NCBI GenBank assembly: GCA_025363475.1
Contig: JANYDS010000015.1
Span: 1-64,000 of the forward strand
DNA: 64,000 nucleotides
Direction: 5' to 3'
Source of the DNA: Terriglobia bacterium
GTDB taxonomy: Bacteria; Acidobacteriota; Terriglobia; Bryobacterales; Bryobacteraceae
Each line of letters begins with the position of its first letter. Within the stretch, counting starts at the first letter, position 1. Under the pieces are notes generated by a model. That model was not told the DNA's origin and did not search any database. It was given only the letters and a program-made list of their open reading frames with translations. Positions 1 through 8,187 of this stretch are shown here, piece after piece. The translations under genes and the position numbers were made by a program.

Positions 1-137
1 CGGAACGCTACTTTCGGATTGTGTTTGGACAGCACCTTAGTGATTGCAGCCGTCAACGTCGTCTTACCGTGATCGATATGTCCGATCGTCCCGATGTTTA
101 CGTGCGGCTTGCTGCGGTCAAATTTTTCTTTCGCCAT
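1..137 (-). CDS. tuf: Elongation factor Tu, N-terminal part (runs off the window)
   Basis: EF-Tu is the GTPase that delivers aminoacyl-tRNA to the ribosome. The minus strand from ATG at 137 reads [20 protein letters not shown] and then [16 protein letters not shown], which is the family's N terminus with the P-loop GHIDHGKT at about residues 19-26. About 45 residues are visible and the gene continues beyond position 1. tRNA-Thr and tRNA-Tyr lie immediately upstream on the same strand, the tRNA-tuf arrangement common in bacteria, so cotranscription is likely. Identification is secure; only the extent is unknown. Confidence 0.97.
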   Translation of the reverse strand, partial: MAKEKFDRSKPHVNIGTIGHIDHGKTTLTAAITKVLSKHNPKVAF

Positions 138-246
138 TTTGTTATGCGCCTTTTGATTCTACAAGCGCAAAGGCCCCGGAGCCGTTTTGCGCGTTATTTG
201 CACCGCGAATGCCGCTGGTGGGCGGCCCGTTCGCGCAATTAAAATC

Positions 247-322
<76 letters not shown>

Positions 323-339
323 TTTCTTACAAAAGCAGG

Positions 340-354
340 CTGAGCTACAACAGC
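340..354 (-). repeat. 15-bp duplicate of the tRNA-Thr 5' end
   Basis: CTGAGCTACAACAGC at 340-354 repeats exactly the sequence at 308-322, which is the first 15 nt of tRNA-Thr on the minus strand. It lies in the short spacer between tRNA-Tyr and tRNA-Thr. It is too short to fold as a tRNA and looks like the scar of a tandem slippage or of a lost tRNA copy. Confidence 0.8.
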
Positions 355-378
355 CGCTTTCAAAAACCCTAAAAAATC

Positions 379-467
379 TGGTGGACAGGGGAGGATTCGA
401 ACCTCCGAAGCTCACAAGGAGCGACAGATTTACAGTCTGTTGCCATTAGCCGCTCGGCCACCTGTCC
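379..467 (-). tRNA. tRNA-Tyr (anticodon GTA)
   Basis: The minus strand begins GGACAGGTGGCCGAG and ends CCTGTCCACCA. The acceptor stem is GGACAGG/CCTGTCC, the anticodon stem ACAGA/TCTGT holds CTGTAAA (anticodon GTA), and there is a long class II variable arm, as expected for bacterial tRNA-Tyr. CCA is encoded at 381-379. It is upstream of tRNA-Thr and tuf on the same strand. Confidence 0.97.
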
Positions 468-979
468 AAATAGTCAAAACTGGAACAAACAACTTGATTG
501 GTTTGGGACCGACCCGGTTGATCCGTTACACAGTTCCGGCGTGTTACTCCCGCCGAAGCCATACCACGGATTGCTTAAGATTAGCACACCAATCCGCTGC
601 GAGTCTTGTGATTCCGATCACCAGACGATTTCGATGCCGAAGTGGCTTAGAATCTTATCTTTGGTGAGGTAGGGGTGATAACAACCAACGCTCCTCCGGC
701 CGGTTAGGCCACCTCTAACGTTTCGACTTGAGATGTCCGGTCTTGCTGCGTGATGAAGCCGCCGGTCCCCGAGTTCCCTTTACTTCTCCGGGGTTGGCCG
801 AGACGACGAAGGGTTGCCAGTTGTTCAACGCGGTCGATAACCGTCAAGGCCATTCATTTGGAGTAGTCCTTCCCGCCTTAGAGACGTTGAATTGACGTGT
901 CTTTGGCTGCAACTGCAACCGTGCACTTTCCCATAGTAATTAATGGTATCTTTTTCGGAGGCGACGGCCAGTAGCGGAT
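468..979. other. Intergenic stretch without an intact gene
   Basis: No open frame here has coding character. The only recognisable content is the minus-strand end of a HicB-like protein at 704-760 (separate entry). The upstream part should hold the promoter of the tRNA-Tyr/tRNA-Thr/tuf transcript, but no clear -35/-10 pair could be assigned. Confidence 0.5.
704..760 (-). pseudogene. Fossil of a HicB C-terminus
   Basis: One minus-strand frame reads DRTSQVETLEVA and then a TAA stop at 706-704. The decayed hicAB copy at 2014-2284 ends in the very similar SRVEMLEVA followed by TAG. Nothing upstream in this frame can be recognised as HicB, so at most the last twenty or so codons survive. The match is short and the call is tentative. 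Confidence 0.4.
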
Positions 980-1393
980 ATGAAACTTGGTGCAGAACCC
1001 GCTGTAACCATCGTGCTGTCTTTGCTCGTGCTCTTTTTTGGATTCGAATTCTACGAATCGAGGACGGCCGCTACTCTGTCGGGAGTTCATTCAGCCGCCT
1101 CCGACATTGAAGGGGCCTGGAGTGTCGGAGTCAGTTTCATTCAATACGGTGAGAAGCTTCAAAAGCTCGCTGCGGAAATCCTGATTGCCAACGATAAGGG
1201 TGCCAGCCAGACGAAGATCGAGCAGTACGAAAAGGCCTTGCAAATTTACAATGACAGCTACGCTCTCTGGGGCGACAAGATCCAACACCATCAATATTAC
1301 GAAGACAACGCAGAATATAGCCCAGTGCTCTCCGAGATCGCCAAGCGCTGCGGAGCGTATGCCATTTGCTGCTCCGGCGCTAATATCAGCTAA
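980..1393 (+). CDS. Hypothetical membrane-anchored protein
   Basis: 137 residues. The N terminus has an uncleaved-looking hydrophobic helix (about residues 8-26, AVTIVLSLLVLFFGFEF) followed by a soluble, probably helical part rich in Y, Q and K. No family is recognised. The ATG at 980 lacks a well-spaced ribosome binding site (GGAGG lies about 18 nt upstream), which lowers confidence in the start. The last eight bases overlap tail-to-tail with hicB, so the C terminus may have been altered when the hicAB pair arrived. It could be a genuine small anchored protein or the N-terminal remnant of a longer one. Confidence 0.5.
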   Translation: MKLGAEPAVTIVLSLLVLFFGFEFYESRTAATLSGVHSAASDIEGAWSVGVSFIQYGEKLQKLAAEILIANDKGASQTKIEQYEKALQIYNDSYALWGDKIQHHQYYEDNAEYSPVLSEIAKRCGAYAICCSGANIS

Positions 1394-1598
1394 CCTCAAC
1401 CAACTCGGCCAAAGTTGTGGGCGCGGGCACGTGTTCGCCATGCAGCAGCATTCCCTCAATATGGAATTCAATCGCTTCGTGGATTAGGTTTACGGTTTCG
1501 GCATAATTTCCAGCCGCTGCAATGCAACCCGGGAGGTCCGGGACGTGTGCGCTGTAGCCCGTACCAGTCTTTTCAATTAACGCGACATATCTGCTCAT
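1386..1598 (-). CDS. hicB: HicB-type antitoxin
   Basis: 70 residues beginning MSRYVALIEKTGTGYSAHVP, with the HicB partial RNase H-like pattern GYSAHVPDLPGC (residues 14-25) and AIEFHIEGM (about 42-50). The family neutralises the HicA mRNA interferase and usually represses its own operon. This is the short HicB form, with no obvious C-terminal DNA-binding domain. The ATG at 1598 overlaps the hicA stop as ATGA, so the two genes are translationally coupled in the order hicA-hicB. The gene ends tail-to-tail with the hypothetical protein at 980-1393. Confidence 0.9.
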   Translation of the reverse strand: MSRYVALIEKTGTGYSAHVPDLPGCIAAAGNYAETVNLIHEAIEFHIEGMLLHGEHVPAPTTLAELVEVS

Positions 1599-1783
1599 TG
1601 ATTCAGCCCCGCTTGCTTCAGGATAGACATTTCAGTCTTCGGGTCAAGGTCCATCGAAGGGTGTCCGGCAATTGTCACAGTGGCCGCCTTCAAAGGATGG
1701 TGGTACTGGCGATGGCTGCCCTTCTGCCGGACTTGAATCCACCCGGCCTGCTCGACCATTCGAATAATGTCCCTGACCTTCAC
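1595..1783 (-). CDS. hicA: HicA-type mRNA interferase toxin
   Basis: 62 residues, MKVRDIIRMVEQAGWIQVRQ onward, with the double-stranded-RNA-binding-like fold signature VRQKGSHRQYHHP (residues 18-30; the conserved catalytic histidine of the family is H24) and the tail TEMSILKQAGLNQ. HicA cleaves mRNA and is held inactive by HicB. The frame is open much further upstream, but homology begins at the GTG at 1783, which is taken as the start. The toxin is full length for the family. The pair is the only intact one among three HicAB traces in the first 2.4 kb. Confidence 0.88.
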   Translation of the reverse strand: MKVRDIIRMVEQAGWIQVRQKGSHRQYHHPLKAATVTIAGHPSMDLDPKTEMSILKQAGLNQ

Positions 1784-2013
1784 GAAACCAGGGTATCGGG
1801 TGAGAATAGCAATTTCGGTGGGTCTGTTCGTTGGCCCACCACTGGCACCCGGACAATGATTGTCGGGCTGCTCGGCTGCTAAACGACTACCGGCTGAATG
1901 TCTGGAGAATCCGGGACGACTGAAACTCGCGGGCATGATTAACGGTAAAAGTTTTCTTCGAATCAGGGGGAAACGGCTAGTTGAAATCTGCCAGGCTGCG
2001 CCGCGACGTCGGG

Positions 2014-2284
2014 CTACGCCACTTCTAACATTTCGACGCGAGACGGGCAGGGATTGTGGATCACTATCTTCGCGCATGGCACGCTGGTGGGCCGTGATAG
2101 CTTCACACATGCGTCGGCGGGTGAACCTGTCGCGACAGCACGGCAGATCGGGTGCATAGGCACCATATCCCGTTTTCAACTTGCCCGGGTTTATTGGATG
2201 TACGAATTAGCGATGGCTACCCTCCTGATTCCTGAGCCGCCAACTGTCTTTCGCGAGAGACTTCAGCAGGTCTCGAACCTTTAC
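2014..2284 (-). pseudogene. Decayed hicA-hicB fusion
   Basis: Reading the minus strand from 2284 gives VKVRDLLKSLAKDSWRLRNQ-EGSHR, the HicA N terminus with GTG changed to GTA, then an in-frame TAA at 2209-2207. The same frame continues FVHPINPGK and passes directly into HicB-like TGYGAYAPDLPCC and CEAITAHQRAMREDSDP. After a frameshift it ends SRVEMLEVA with TAG at 2016-2014. An internal deletion therefore joined the middle of hicA to the middle of hicB, and further point changes followed. The order matches the intact pair just downstream, which suggests an old tandem duplication or repeated insertion at this site. Confidence 0.8.
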
Positions 2285-2515
2285 GGAACCAATGTACAGG
2301 GAATCGGTCCTTGAGCGGATATAGCCAAATGATTGGAGGATAGTGGAGGTGTGCAGCTTAATGTTCACGACCTTGAGGACAGTGAACAGACTGCGTTTCC
2401 TGTTGGGAGCGCGGCTTGCGACCCCATCGTGCCGCCGGGCGATGAGTGGTGGCAACCGCTGAACGCCGATGACGCGGATGACTGGGTTGAGGGTCGGTGA
2501 GAGTTCTTCGATACA

Positions 2516-3433
2516 TCAAGTAGCCAACAGGCATGCCCGGGCGTTGAGTGCGTCCCGCACCCGGCCACCCGTTTGCGCGCCCGGAAGCTTAGCGATATCG
2601 TCCGCGACTGCCACCAGCGCAGACAGATCAATTCCACTCGCAACGCCCATCCCGGCAAACATCCAAAACAGATCTTCAGTAGCAACATTACCCGTAGCAC
2701 CAGGGGCGAACGGGCAGCCGCCGAGGCCGGATACCGAAGCATCGAAAACCTGTACCCCTGCATTCCACGCAGCCAGGCAATTCGCCGCGCCCATTCCATA
2801 TGTATCGTGCGCATGAAATGCCCAGCGCTGAACCTGCGGCAACTGAACCGCGGCCTCGCGAAAAAGCCCGGCTACCTGCCCTGGAGTCGCACGTCCGGTA
2901 GTATCGGCAGGCGCAATTTCCGCGCCCGGAGCAATCCCCACCACCCGCCGCAACATCGCCAAAGTCGCAGCCTCAGCCACCGGCCCGTCATAAGGACAAT
3001 CAAACGAAGTAGAAAGGCTCAACCGCAATTTCACGCCAACCGGCAGCAACCCAACAATCCGGGCATACTCTTCAAGAGACTCCGCACAAGACCGGCGCAC
3101 ATTGCTCTGGTTATGAGCCTCCGAAACCGACACAACAAACACCAGATGCCGGGCCCCCGCCGCCAAAGCACGCTCAGCCTGGCGAACAGTCGGCACGAGC
3201 GCCGCGGCATCCAATCCGGGCAGGGAATTGGCGAAACTCAGCACCTCCGCCGCATCAGCCATTTGCGGCACAGCACTATTACTGACAAACGAAGTCGCCT
3301 CCATACGGCGTACGCCGGCAGCATAAAGCGCCCGAATCAATTCAAGTTTCCGCGCGGTAGGAATAAAAGGCCCGACCGACTGAAAACCATCGCGCGGACC
3401 CACCTCCACCAGCGTCACCGCGTCACCCGCCAT
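2516..3433 (-). CDS. Hydroxymethylglutaryl-CoA lyase family protein
   Basis: 305 residues of DRE-TIM metallolyase type. HMG-CoA lyase cleaves 3-hydroxy-3-methylglutaryl-CoA to acetoacetate and acetyl-CoA, the last step of leucine breakdown. The N-terminal motif VEVGPRDG (R14, D15) binds substrate and metal, the metal pair HAH is at 207-209, and GLGGCPFAPGATGN contains the active-site-loop Cys240, which distinguishes lyases from the related synthases. Length is normal. The ATG overlaps the stop of the upstream oxidoreductase gene (TAATG), so the two form an operon. Exact substrate within the family is not proven by sequence; the cytosolic HMG-CoA reaction is the best guess. Confidence 0.85.
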   Translation of the reverse strand: MAGDAVTLVEVGPRDGFQSVGPFIPTARKLELIRALYAAGVRRMEATSFVSNSAVPQMADAAEVLSFANSLPGLDAAALVPTVRQAERALAAGARHLVFVVSVSEAHNQSNVRRSCAESLEEYARIVGLLPVGVKLRLSLSTSFDCPYDGPVAEAATLAMLRRVVGIAPGAEIAPADTTGRATPGQVAGLFREAAVQLPQVQRWAFHAHDTYGMGAANCLAAWNAGVQVFDASVSGLGGCPFAPGATGNVATEDLFWMFAGMGVASGIDLSALVAVADDIAKLPGAQTGGRVRDALNARACLLAT

Positions 3434-4440
3434 TACATTTTGACCAGCAGTTTACCGAAGTTTTTACCCTTCAGCAGACCCTGGAACGCAGCCACCGTAT
3501 TGCCGATACCTTCCACAACATCCTCGCGATACTTCACCCTGCCATCACGAATCCAGCCGGAAACTTCCCGCTGAAAATCACCATACTGGCTCCAGTAATC
3601 ACTGACAATAAAGCCGCGAAACGTCAGACGTTTCGTCAGAATTGCCGCCAGCAGAATCGGTGTGCGATCCGGCTGCGGGGGCAATTCACTCGCATTGTAA
3701 TTCGCAATCTGGCCACAAACCGGAATCCGCGCGAACGGATTAAACAGCGGCAGAACAGCCTCAAACACCTTGCCGCCCACATTCTCAAAATAAACGTCGA
3801 TGCCTTTCGGGCAAGCGGCTTTCAGGTCCTCCGCCAGAGTCGCGCTCTTGTGGTCCAGACAGGCATCAAAGCCCAGCTCTTTTACCACGTATTCGCACTT
3901 CTCAGGCCCGCCCGCGATCCCCACCACGCAGCACCCTTTAATCTTCGCGATCTGGCCAACAATTGCCCCAACAGCACCAGCCGCTGCGGCAACCACAACC
4001 GTTTCGCCTTCCTTCGGCTGCCCGATATTGAGCAGCCCGGTATAAGCAGTCAGACCAGGCATTCCCAGAACACCCAGAGACGTGGAAACGGGGGCCACCG
4101 AGGGATCCAACTTTTGAACCTTTTTGGCATCGGCAACCGTATATTCCTGCCAGCCCGCGTCGCAAAGCACAATGTCGCCCACAGCAACATCAGGCGAGTT
4201 CGACGCCACAACCTCGCTCACGGTGCGCGCTCCCATCACCGCATCAATCTGCACAGGCGGCGCGTAAGACGGCCCGTCATTCATCCGGCCGCGCATATAA
4301 GGGTCGAGCGAAAGAAAAATCGTCTTCGCCAAAACCTCACCGTCGCCAGGAACCGGAATGGCAACTTCTTCCAGGCGGAAGTTTTCCGCCAGCGGTTCGC
4401 CCTTGGGCCGTGATGCAAGAACTATACGATGATTCGACAT
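3433..4440 (-). CDS. NADP-dependent medium-chain oxidoreductase, CurA / leukotriene-dehydrogenase type
   Basis: 335 residues with the typical zinc-free MDR signature: SLDPYMRGRM at about 44-53, VLGMPGLTAYTGL at 124-136 and a Rossmann loop AAAAGAVGAIVGQ at 151-163. The family reduces the double bond of enones and related conjugated carbonyl compounds with NADPH. Length matches CurA-type enzymes. It is the first gene of a two-gene operon with the HMG-CoA lyase homologue, which hints at a role in acyl or branched-chain catabolism, but the physiological substrate cannot be read from sequence. Confidence 0.85.
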   Translation of the reverse strand: MSNHRIVLASRPKGEPLAENFRLEEVAIPVPGDGEVLAKTIFLSLDPYMRGRMNDGPSYAPPVQIDAVMGARTVSEVVASNSPDVAVGDIVLCDAGWQEYTVADAKKVQKLDPSVAPVSTSLGVLGMPGLTAYTGLLNIGQPKEGETVVVAAAAGAVGAIVGQIAKIKGCCVVGIAGGPEKCEYVVKELGFDACLDHKSATLAEDLKAACPKGIDVYFENVGGKVFEAVLPLFNPFARIPVCGQIANYNASELPPQPDRTPILLAAILTKRLTFRGFIVSDYWSQYGDFQREVSGWIRDGRVKYREDVVEGIGNTVAAFQGLLKGKNFGKLLVKM

Positions 4441-4611
4441 GTCAGTTTGGGATGATCCTTCTCTCGGTTTAGTCGCAGTTTATCAGTAATCGGGACGGAG
4501 TATCCGTCGTACTCGTCCGGTTCGGACTGGTATGGTTTCCCTTGTCCCGTTTAATGGCCTACAATCGAACTTTGTCGCGGTGGGTTCGCGACTGGGGACA
4601 GGGGCCAGGTT

Positions 4612-5289
4612 TTGATCATTCTTCTTTTTGGGCCGCCCGGATCGGGCAAAGGTACGCAGGGCCGTTTGATGCTGGAGTGGATGCCGGAGAAGATTCCGTC
4701 AATTTCCACTGGAGACATGCTGCGGGCAGAGATTCAGGCCAAATCACCGCTGGGATTAAAGACGCAGGAAGTTATTGCGGCGGGTGGTCTGGTGGGCAAC
4801 GATTTGATGAATGAAATCGTGCGCTCCCGCCTGAGCCAGCCGGATTGCCGGAAGGGTTTCATGCTGGATGGTTATCCGCGCACCCTCGAACAAGCCGAAT
4901 TTCTTGAGGGTCTGCTGGCAGAGTTAAAGATGCCGCAGCCTCTGGTGATTCACCTTGATGTTCCGGCGGATGTGCTAGTCGGCCGCATGATCAGCCGGCG
5001 CCAGTGTTCTCAGTGTGGTCAGATGTACAACGTTCTGTCACAGCGCCCGAAGACACCGGGCCAGTGCGATAGCGACGGTGCCACGCTGTTCATGCGCAAG
5101 GACGATCAGGAAGACGTGATTCGCGAACGCCTGCGGACGTATGAGGATGTAACGCGACCAGTGCTCAGTTATTACCCGAGCAGCCAGTATTTCCAGATCT
5201 CGGGCGACCGTTCCACCACTTATATCTTTGAAGAAATCACAGAAATACTGGAACGGGAATTGAAGACCCGCCGGTCGGCTGCAGCTTAG
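4612..5289 (+). CDS. adk: Adenylate kinase
   Basis: 225 residues. It interconverts 2 ADP and ATP + AMP. The P-loop GPPGSGKGT is at 7-15, the AMP-site motif DGYPRTLEQAEFLE at 86-99, and the long LID carries a zinc knuckle C132-x2-C135 ... C152-x2-D155, the Cys3-Asp type. The start is a TTG at 4612, chosen because family homology begins exactly there and no ATG or GTG fits; the ribosome binding site is weak. The 3' end stops 10 bp short of the convergent VOC gene. Confidence 0.95.
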   Translation: MIILLFGPPGSGKGTQGRLMLEWMPEKIPSISTGDMLRAEIQAKSPLGLKTQEVIAAGGLVGNDLMNEIVRSRLSQPDCRKGFMLDGYPRTLEQAEFLEGLLAELKMPQPLVIHLDVPADVLVGRMISRRQCSQCGQMYNVLSQRPKTPGQCDSDGATLFMRKDDQEDVIRERLRTYEDVTRPVLSYYPSSQYFQISGDRSTTYIFEEITEILERELKTRRSAAA

Positions 5290-5299
5290 TTATTTTCGG

Positions 5300-5686
5300 T
5301 TATTCGGGCGGCTGGGCCACACTGAGCACGTTGCCGTCGGGGTCCTTAAACCAGGCAACAAGGGTGCCGCCGGGAGCAGTCCATATATTTTCGCTGTCCT
5401 GGCCCATACCGGGGAAGTTGAGGAACTGCACACCCTTGCTTTTGAGCTCAATCACAGCGGCCTTCGCGTCCGCGACTTCCCAGCCCAGCACAGTATATTC
5501 GGCGGGTGCGAGTTCATTCACTTTGGTCATCCGGATGTGCGTTCCATTCGCGTCGAATACCACGGCGAAAGGATCTTCACTCAGGATTGTCAGGCCCAGG
5601 ACGTCCCGATAAAAGTCCCTGGCGCGATCCCGGTCCCGTGTGGCGACAAAGGCGGTCAGTTTGGCAGCGGCAATGAGTGCGGGCAT
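5300..5686 (-). CDS. VOC superfamily (glyoxalase/bleomycin-resistance-like) protein
   Basis: 128 residues with the paired beta-alpha-beta-beta-beta modules of the vicinal-oxygen-chelate fold: TAFVATRDRDRARDFYRDVL at 11-30 and DPDGNVLSVAQ near the end. Members are metal-dependent isomerases, dioxygenases or drug-binding proteins, and the substrate is not predictable. It is transcribed divergently from another VOC gene 20 bp away, so the two probably share a bidirectional promoter region. Confidence 0.8.
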   Translation of the reverse strand: MPALIAAAKLTAFVATRDRDRARDFYRDVLGLTILSEDPFAVVFDANGTHIRMTKVNELAPAEYTVLGWEVADAKAAVIELKSKGVQFLNFPGMGQDSENIWTAPGGTLVAWFKDPDGNVLSVAQPPE

Positions 5687-5706
5687 GGATTACATTATGA
5701 GACAGA

Positions 5707-6081
5707 ATGAAGATCACACCTGTTCTGGTTGTTGAAGCGATTGAGCCGTGCCTCCCTTTCTGGATCGGGCGTATGGGTTTTGAAAACGTGGCCGAAGTAC
5801 CGGAGGGCGACCGGCTTGGATTCGTCATGCTGGTTTTGAACGGTGCGGAACTGATGTTGCAGACCTTCGAAAGCGTGCGCAAAGATGCGCCCCAATTTGC
5901 AACCACACGGCCCGGACCAGCCTCCCTGTTTATTGAGGTGGATGATTTCAGCGACACCCTCAAGCGCCTCGAAGGCTATCCGGTTGCGCTGGAAGAGCGT
6001 ACGACGTTTTACGGAATGCGCGAAATTGGTGTCTTGGAACCGGGCGGAAATGTAGTTGTTTTCGCCGCGCGACTAGCTTAA
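5707..6081 (+). CDS. VOC superfamily protein
   Basis: 124 residues, MKITPVLVVEAIEPCLPFWI at the start and REIGVLEPGGNVVVFA at the end, both matching the VOC fold. GPASLFIEVDDFSD at about 77-90 begins the second module. It is only weakly similar to the divergent VOC neighbour, so this is not a recent duplication. Function beyond the fold is unknown. Confidence 0.75.
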   Translation: MKITPVLVVEAIEPCLPFWIGRMGFENVAEVPEGDRLGFVMLVLNGAELMLQTFESVRKDAPQFATTRPGPASLFIEVDDFSDTLKRLEGYPVALEERTTFYGMREIGVLEPGGNVVVFAARLA

Positions 6082-6142
6082 TCGGCCCTGCCTGTTATAC
6101 GCTCAAGAGTAATCATTTTTCCGAAGAAAGGAGGATTTCGCA

Positions 6143-6226
6143 ATGCTGGACATCGGCGCAGGCAGTGAGCAGACGGCGGAACCTCCGTCTTCAAATCCTG
6201 TCCGCATCATATTCGCGCAACTGTAA
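6143..6226 (+). CDS. Possible 27-residue leader or small ORF
   Basis: An AAAGGAGG Shine-Dalgarno sequence at 6127-6134, eight bases before the ATG, opens a 27-codon frame (MLDIGAGSEQTAEPPSSNPV, then RIIFAQL and stop). It lies 46 bp upstream of the porin start on the same strand. The peptide has no signal or known family. The strength of the ribosome binding site is the only evidence; it could be a translated leader or chance. Confidence 0.3.
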   Translation: MLDIGAGSEQTAEPPSSNPVRIIFAQL

Positions 6227-6272
6227 CATTTAGTTTGACGCTGCGCGTCCGTCCACAGGCGAAACTCTGCCC

Positions 6273-7613
6273 GTGCTGAATACAATCATCCGAAGTGTCA
6301 CTGTAATGTTTACGCTCGCCGCCGCACCATTTCTGCCGGCTCAGGAAGAGCGTTGGAACCTCACCTGGCAGGCCACTTCCATTGGCCAGTATCACGGAGC
6401 GTTTCCATCGCAATATTCTGGTGCCAACAGTTTGTCTGCTCAACCGGAACGCGATGTTTCACTGACTACCACTCTGTTTTATGGCCTGCGGCTGACGCCG
6501 GGAACATATCTCTATTTTGATCCGGAGATCGCCGGCGGACGAGGCTTTTCCGGCGTAACAGGCGTCGCCAATGCACCGAATGGTGAACTGCCGCGCGTTG
6601 CCTCTGCCACCCCCAAGCCCTACCTTGCCCGCTTGTATCTTACCCATGATTTTGGGTTTGGAAGCGCGCGTGAAAAGGTCGATTCTGACGACAACCAACT
6701 GGGCGGTACGCGCCCGGTAACGCGCTACACAATCGTTGTCGGGCGCTTCACCCTGACTGATTTTTTTGACAACAACCGTTACTCTCATGATCCGCGTACA
6801 CAGTTTCTGGGGTGGGGTGTGATGTTCAACGGGGCGTGGGATTATCCGGCCGATGTGCGCGGCTACACCTGGGGCTGGATGCATGAATTTCATGCCCGGA
6901 ACTGGTCCCTTCGTTATGCCAGCGCGGCTGAGCCAAGAGTTGCGAACGGGTTGCGTTTTGACCGGCGCCTGTTCCGTGATCGTGGCGATGTGGTTGAAGG
7001 TGAAGTGCGCTTTGGCATCCATTCGCATCCGGGGGCAGTGCGGGCTTTAAGCTATTTCAATCACACCCGCTCCGGCGATTACGGTAAAGCCATTTCCGTG
7101 GCTGCGGCCAACCACACTACGCCGGATATTACGGCCGTGCGGGTGCCAGGCACGCTGAAGTATGGCTTTGGCTTGAATGCCGAACAGGAAATAACCAAAG
7201 ACCTGGGCGTGTTCGGCAGGCTGGGCTGGAATGACGGCAAGACGGAGGACTTTGCGTTTACTGCCATTGACCGGCTTGCCACGCTGGGAGTGTCTCTCGC
7301 CGGCACCCGCTGGCACCGCCCGGCCGACACCGCAGCCAGTGAATTTACGGCGAGCGGAATTTCCGCTGTACACGCGCAGTATCTCGCGCAGGGCGGACTC
7401 GATTTTATCGTCGGCGATGGTCATCTGAACTATGGTCCGGAACGCATCTGGGAGTCGTATTACAACGCGCGCCTTGTAAAGAAGGTTGCAGGTACGGCGC
7501 TGTTCGCGGCGCTCGACGCACAGCGTATTTCGAATCCCGCTTACAACCGGGATCGCGGCCCGTTCTGGGCCTGGTCGCTGCGGTTGCATCTCGAAACAGC
7601 GGCCCGAAAGTAA
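6273..7613 (+). CDS. Outer-membrane carbohydrate-porin (OprB-like) family protein
   Basis: 446 residues. A Sec signal peptide (about 1-23, MLNTIIRSVTVMFTLAAAPF, cleavage near PAQ/EE) is followed by alternating beta-strand sequence rich in aromatic girdle residues, ending in LRLHLETAARK. The segment LARLYLTHDFGFG and the later GRFTLTDFFDNNRYSHDPRTQF resemble OprB/carbohydrate-selective porins of acidobacteria. The start is taken as GTG 6273; ATG 6306 would also keep a signal peptide. The next gene is a broken Nramp transporter. In acidobacteria this porin type is, to my recollection, often next to an Nramp gene, so the natural cargo could be a metal rather than sugar. Confidence 0.72.
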   Translation: MLNTIIRSVTVMFTLAAAPFLPAQEERWNLTWQATSIGQYHGAFPSQYSGANSLSAQPERDVSLTTTLFYGLRLTPGTYLYFDPEIAGGRGFSGVTGVANAPNGELPRVASATPKPYLARLYLTHDFGFGSAREKVDSDDNQLGGTRPVTRYTIVVGRFTLTDFFDNNRYSHDPRTQFLGWGVMFNGAWDYPADVRGYTWGWMHEFHARNWSLRYASAAEPRVANGLRFDRRLFRDRGDVVEGEVRFGIHSHPGAVRALSYFNHTRSGDYGKAISVAAANHTTPDITAVRVPGTLKYGFGLNAEQEITKDLGVFGRLGWNDGKTEDFAFTAIDRLATLGVSLAGTRWHRPADTAASEFTASGISAVHAQYLAQGGLDFIVGDGHLNYGPERIWESYYNARLVKKVAGTALFAALDAQRISNPAYNRDRGPFWAWSLRLHLETAARK

Positions 7614-7619
7614 ATTCCG

Positions 7620-7826
7620 ATGAGGAAGACTGACAGCCTTCGGCGGCACCATGACAAGCGCCCGCTGACCGGGGTGCGTTTCCGCTTGTTCGCTTTACTG
7701 GCCATTATGGGGCCGGGCTTTACCACAGCGACCGTGGACAACGATCGGGGCGTCATTCTGACTTGCTCACAGGCAGGTGCGGGGTACAGCTACATGCTGC
7801 ATATCCAGCAAATGACGGTGAAATGA
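7620..7826 (+). pseudogene. Truncated Nramp-type divalent metal transporter
   Basis: 68 codons with the Nramp N terminus: LFALLAIMGPGFTTATVDND (about 23-42) and SQAGAGYSY, matching the first helix region (MGPG...DND, then YSQAGA) of MntH-like proteins. The normal protein has about 400 residues and eleven helices; here similarity is lost after about residue 55 and a stop follows. It starts 7 bp after the porin gene, so it was the second gene of an operon. The missing part is not found within the next 360 bp. Deletion associated with the neighbouring mobile elements is the likely cause. Confidence 0.75.
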
Positions 7827-8187
7827 TTTTCCCATCTGATAACCACCCATCGTGCCTCGCGCGTCCTGTTTGCAGGGAAGTTCCGACGGGGAGATACAAC
7901 GATGTACTTGCGCGAAGACGCCCTTTAGAAAAGCCAAATTCATAGAACGCGGTTACCGCAACCGCTAGCACCGCGCAGGGTACCGAGTCCGCCTGAACGT
8001 GACGATTTGCGTCGGACCACCGCCGCATCATCCACCCTATAGCTGCCGAAAAGGCCAAGAGCTCATACGGCGGATTGTGGTGTATTGTTGCCCACATTCA
8101 GTGCGACCATGATGAGGGAAGCGGATTCGAATTTGCACGCTTCCACAATCATCACCACTCTGCGCGAGACGTGAAGGGGAATTGCGC
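7827..8187. other. Non-coding stretch between the broken transporter and the IS element
   Basis: About 360 bp with no convincing gene on either strand. A minus-strand frame of about 114 codons exists but has no recognisable domain or ribosome binding site. This is probably debris left by the event that removed most of the Nramp gene. Confidence 0.5.

Noticed and set aside
440..667. Plus-strand frame beginning inside tRNA-Tyr
   Set aside because: Overlaps the tRNA and has an arginine- and serine-rich composition without motifs.
2573..3574. Plus-strand frame of 333 codons opposite the HMG-CoA lyase gene
   Set aside because: Very Arg/His/Ser-rich, no recognisable motif, and overlaps two genuine minus-strand genes.
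7753..8097. Minus-strand frame with a hydrophobic stretch between the Nramp remnant and the IS
   Set aside because: No family, no ribosome binding site, and it overlaps the conserved Nramp fragment on the other strand.
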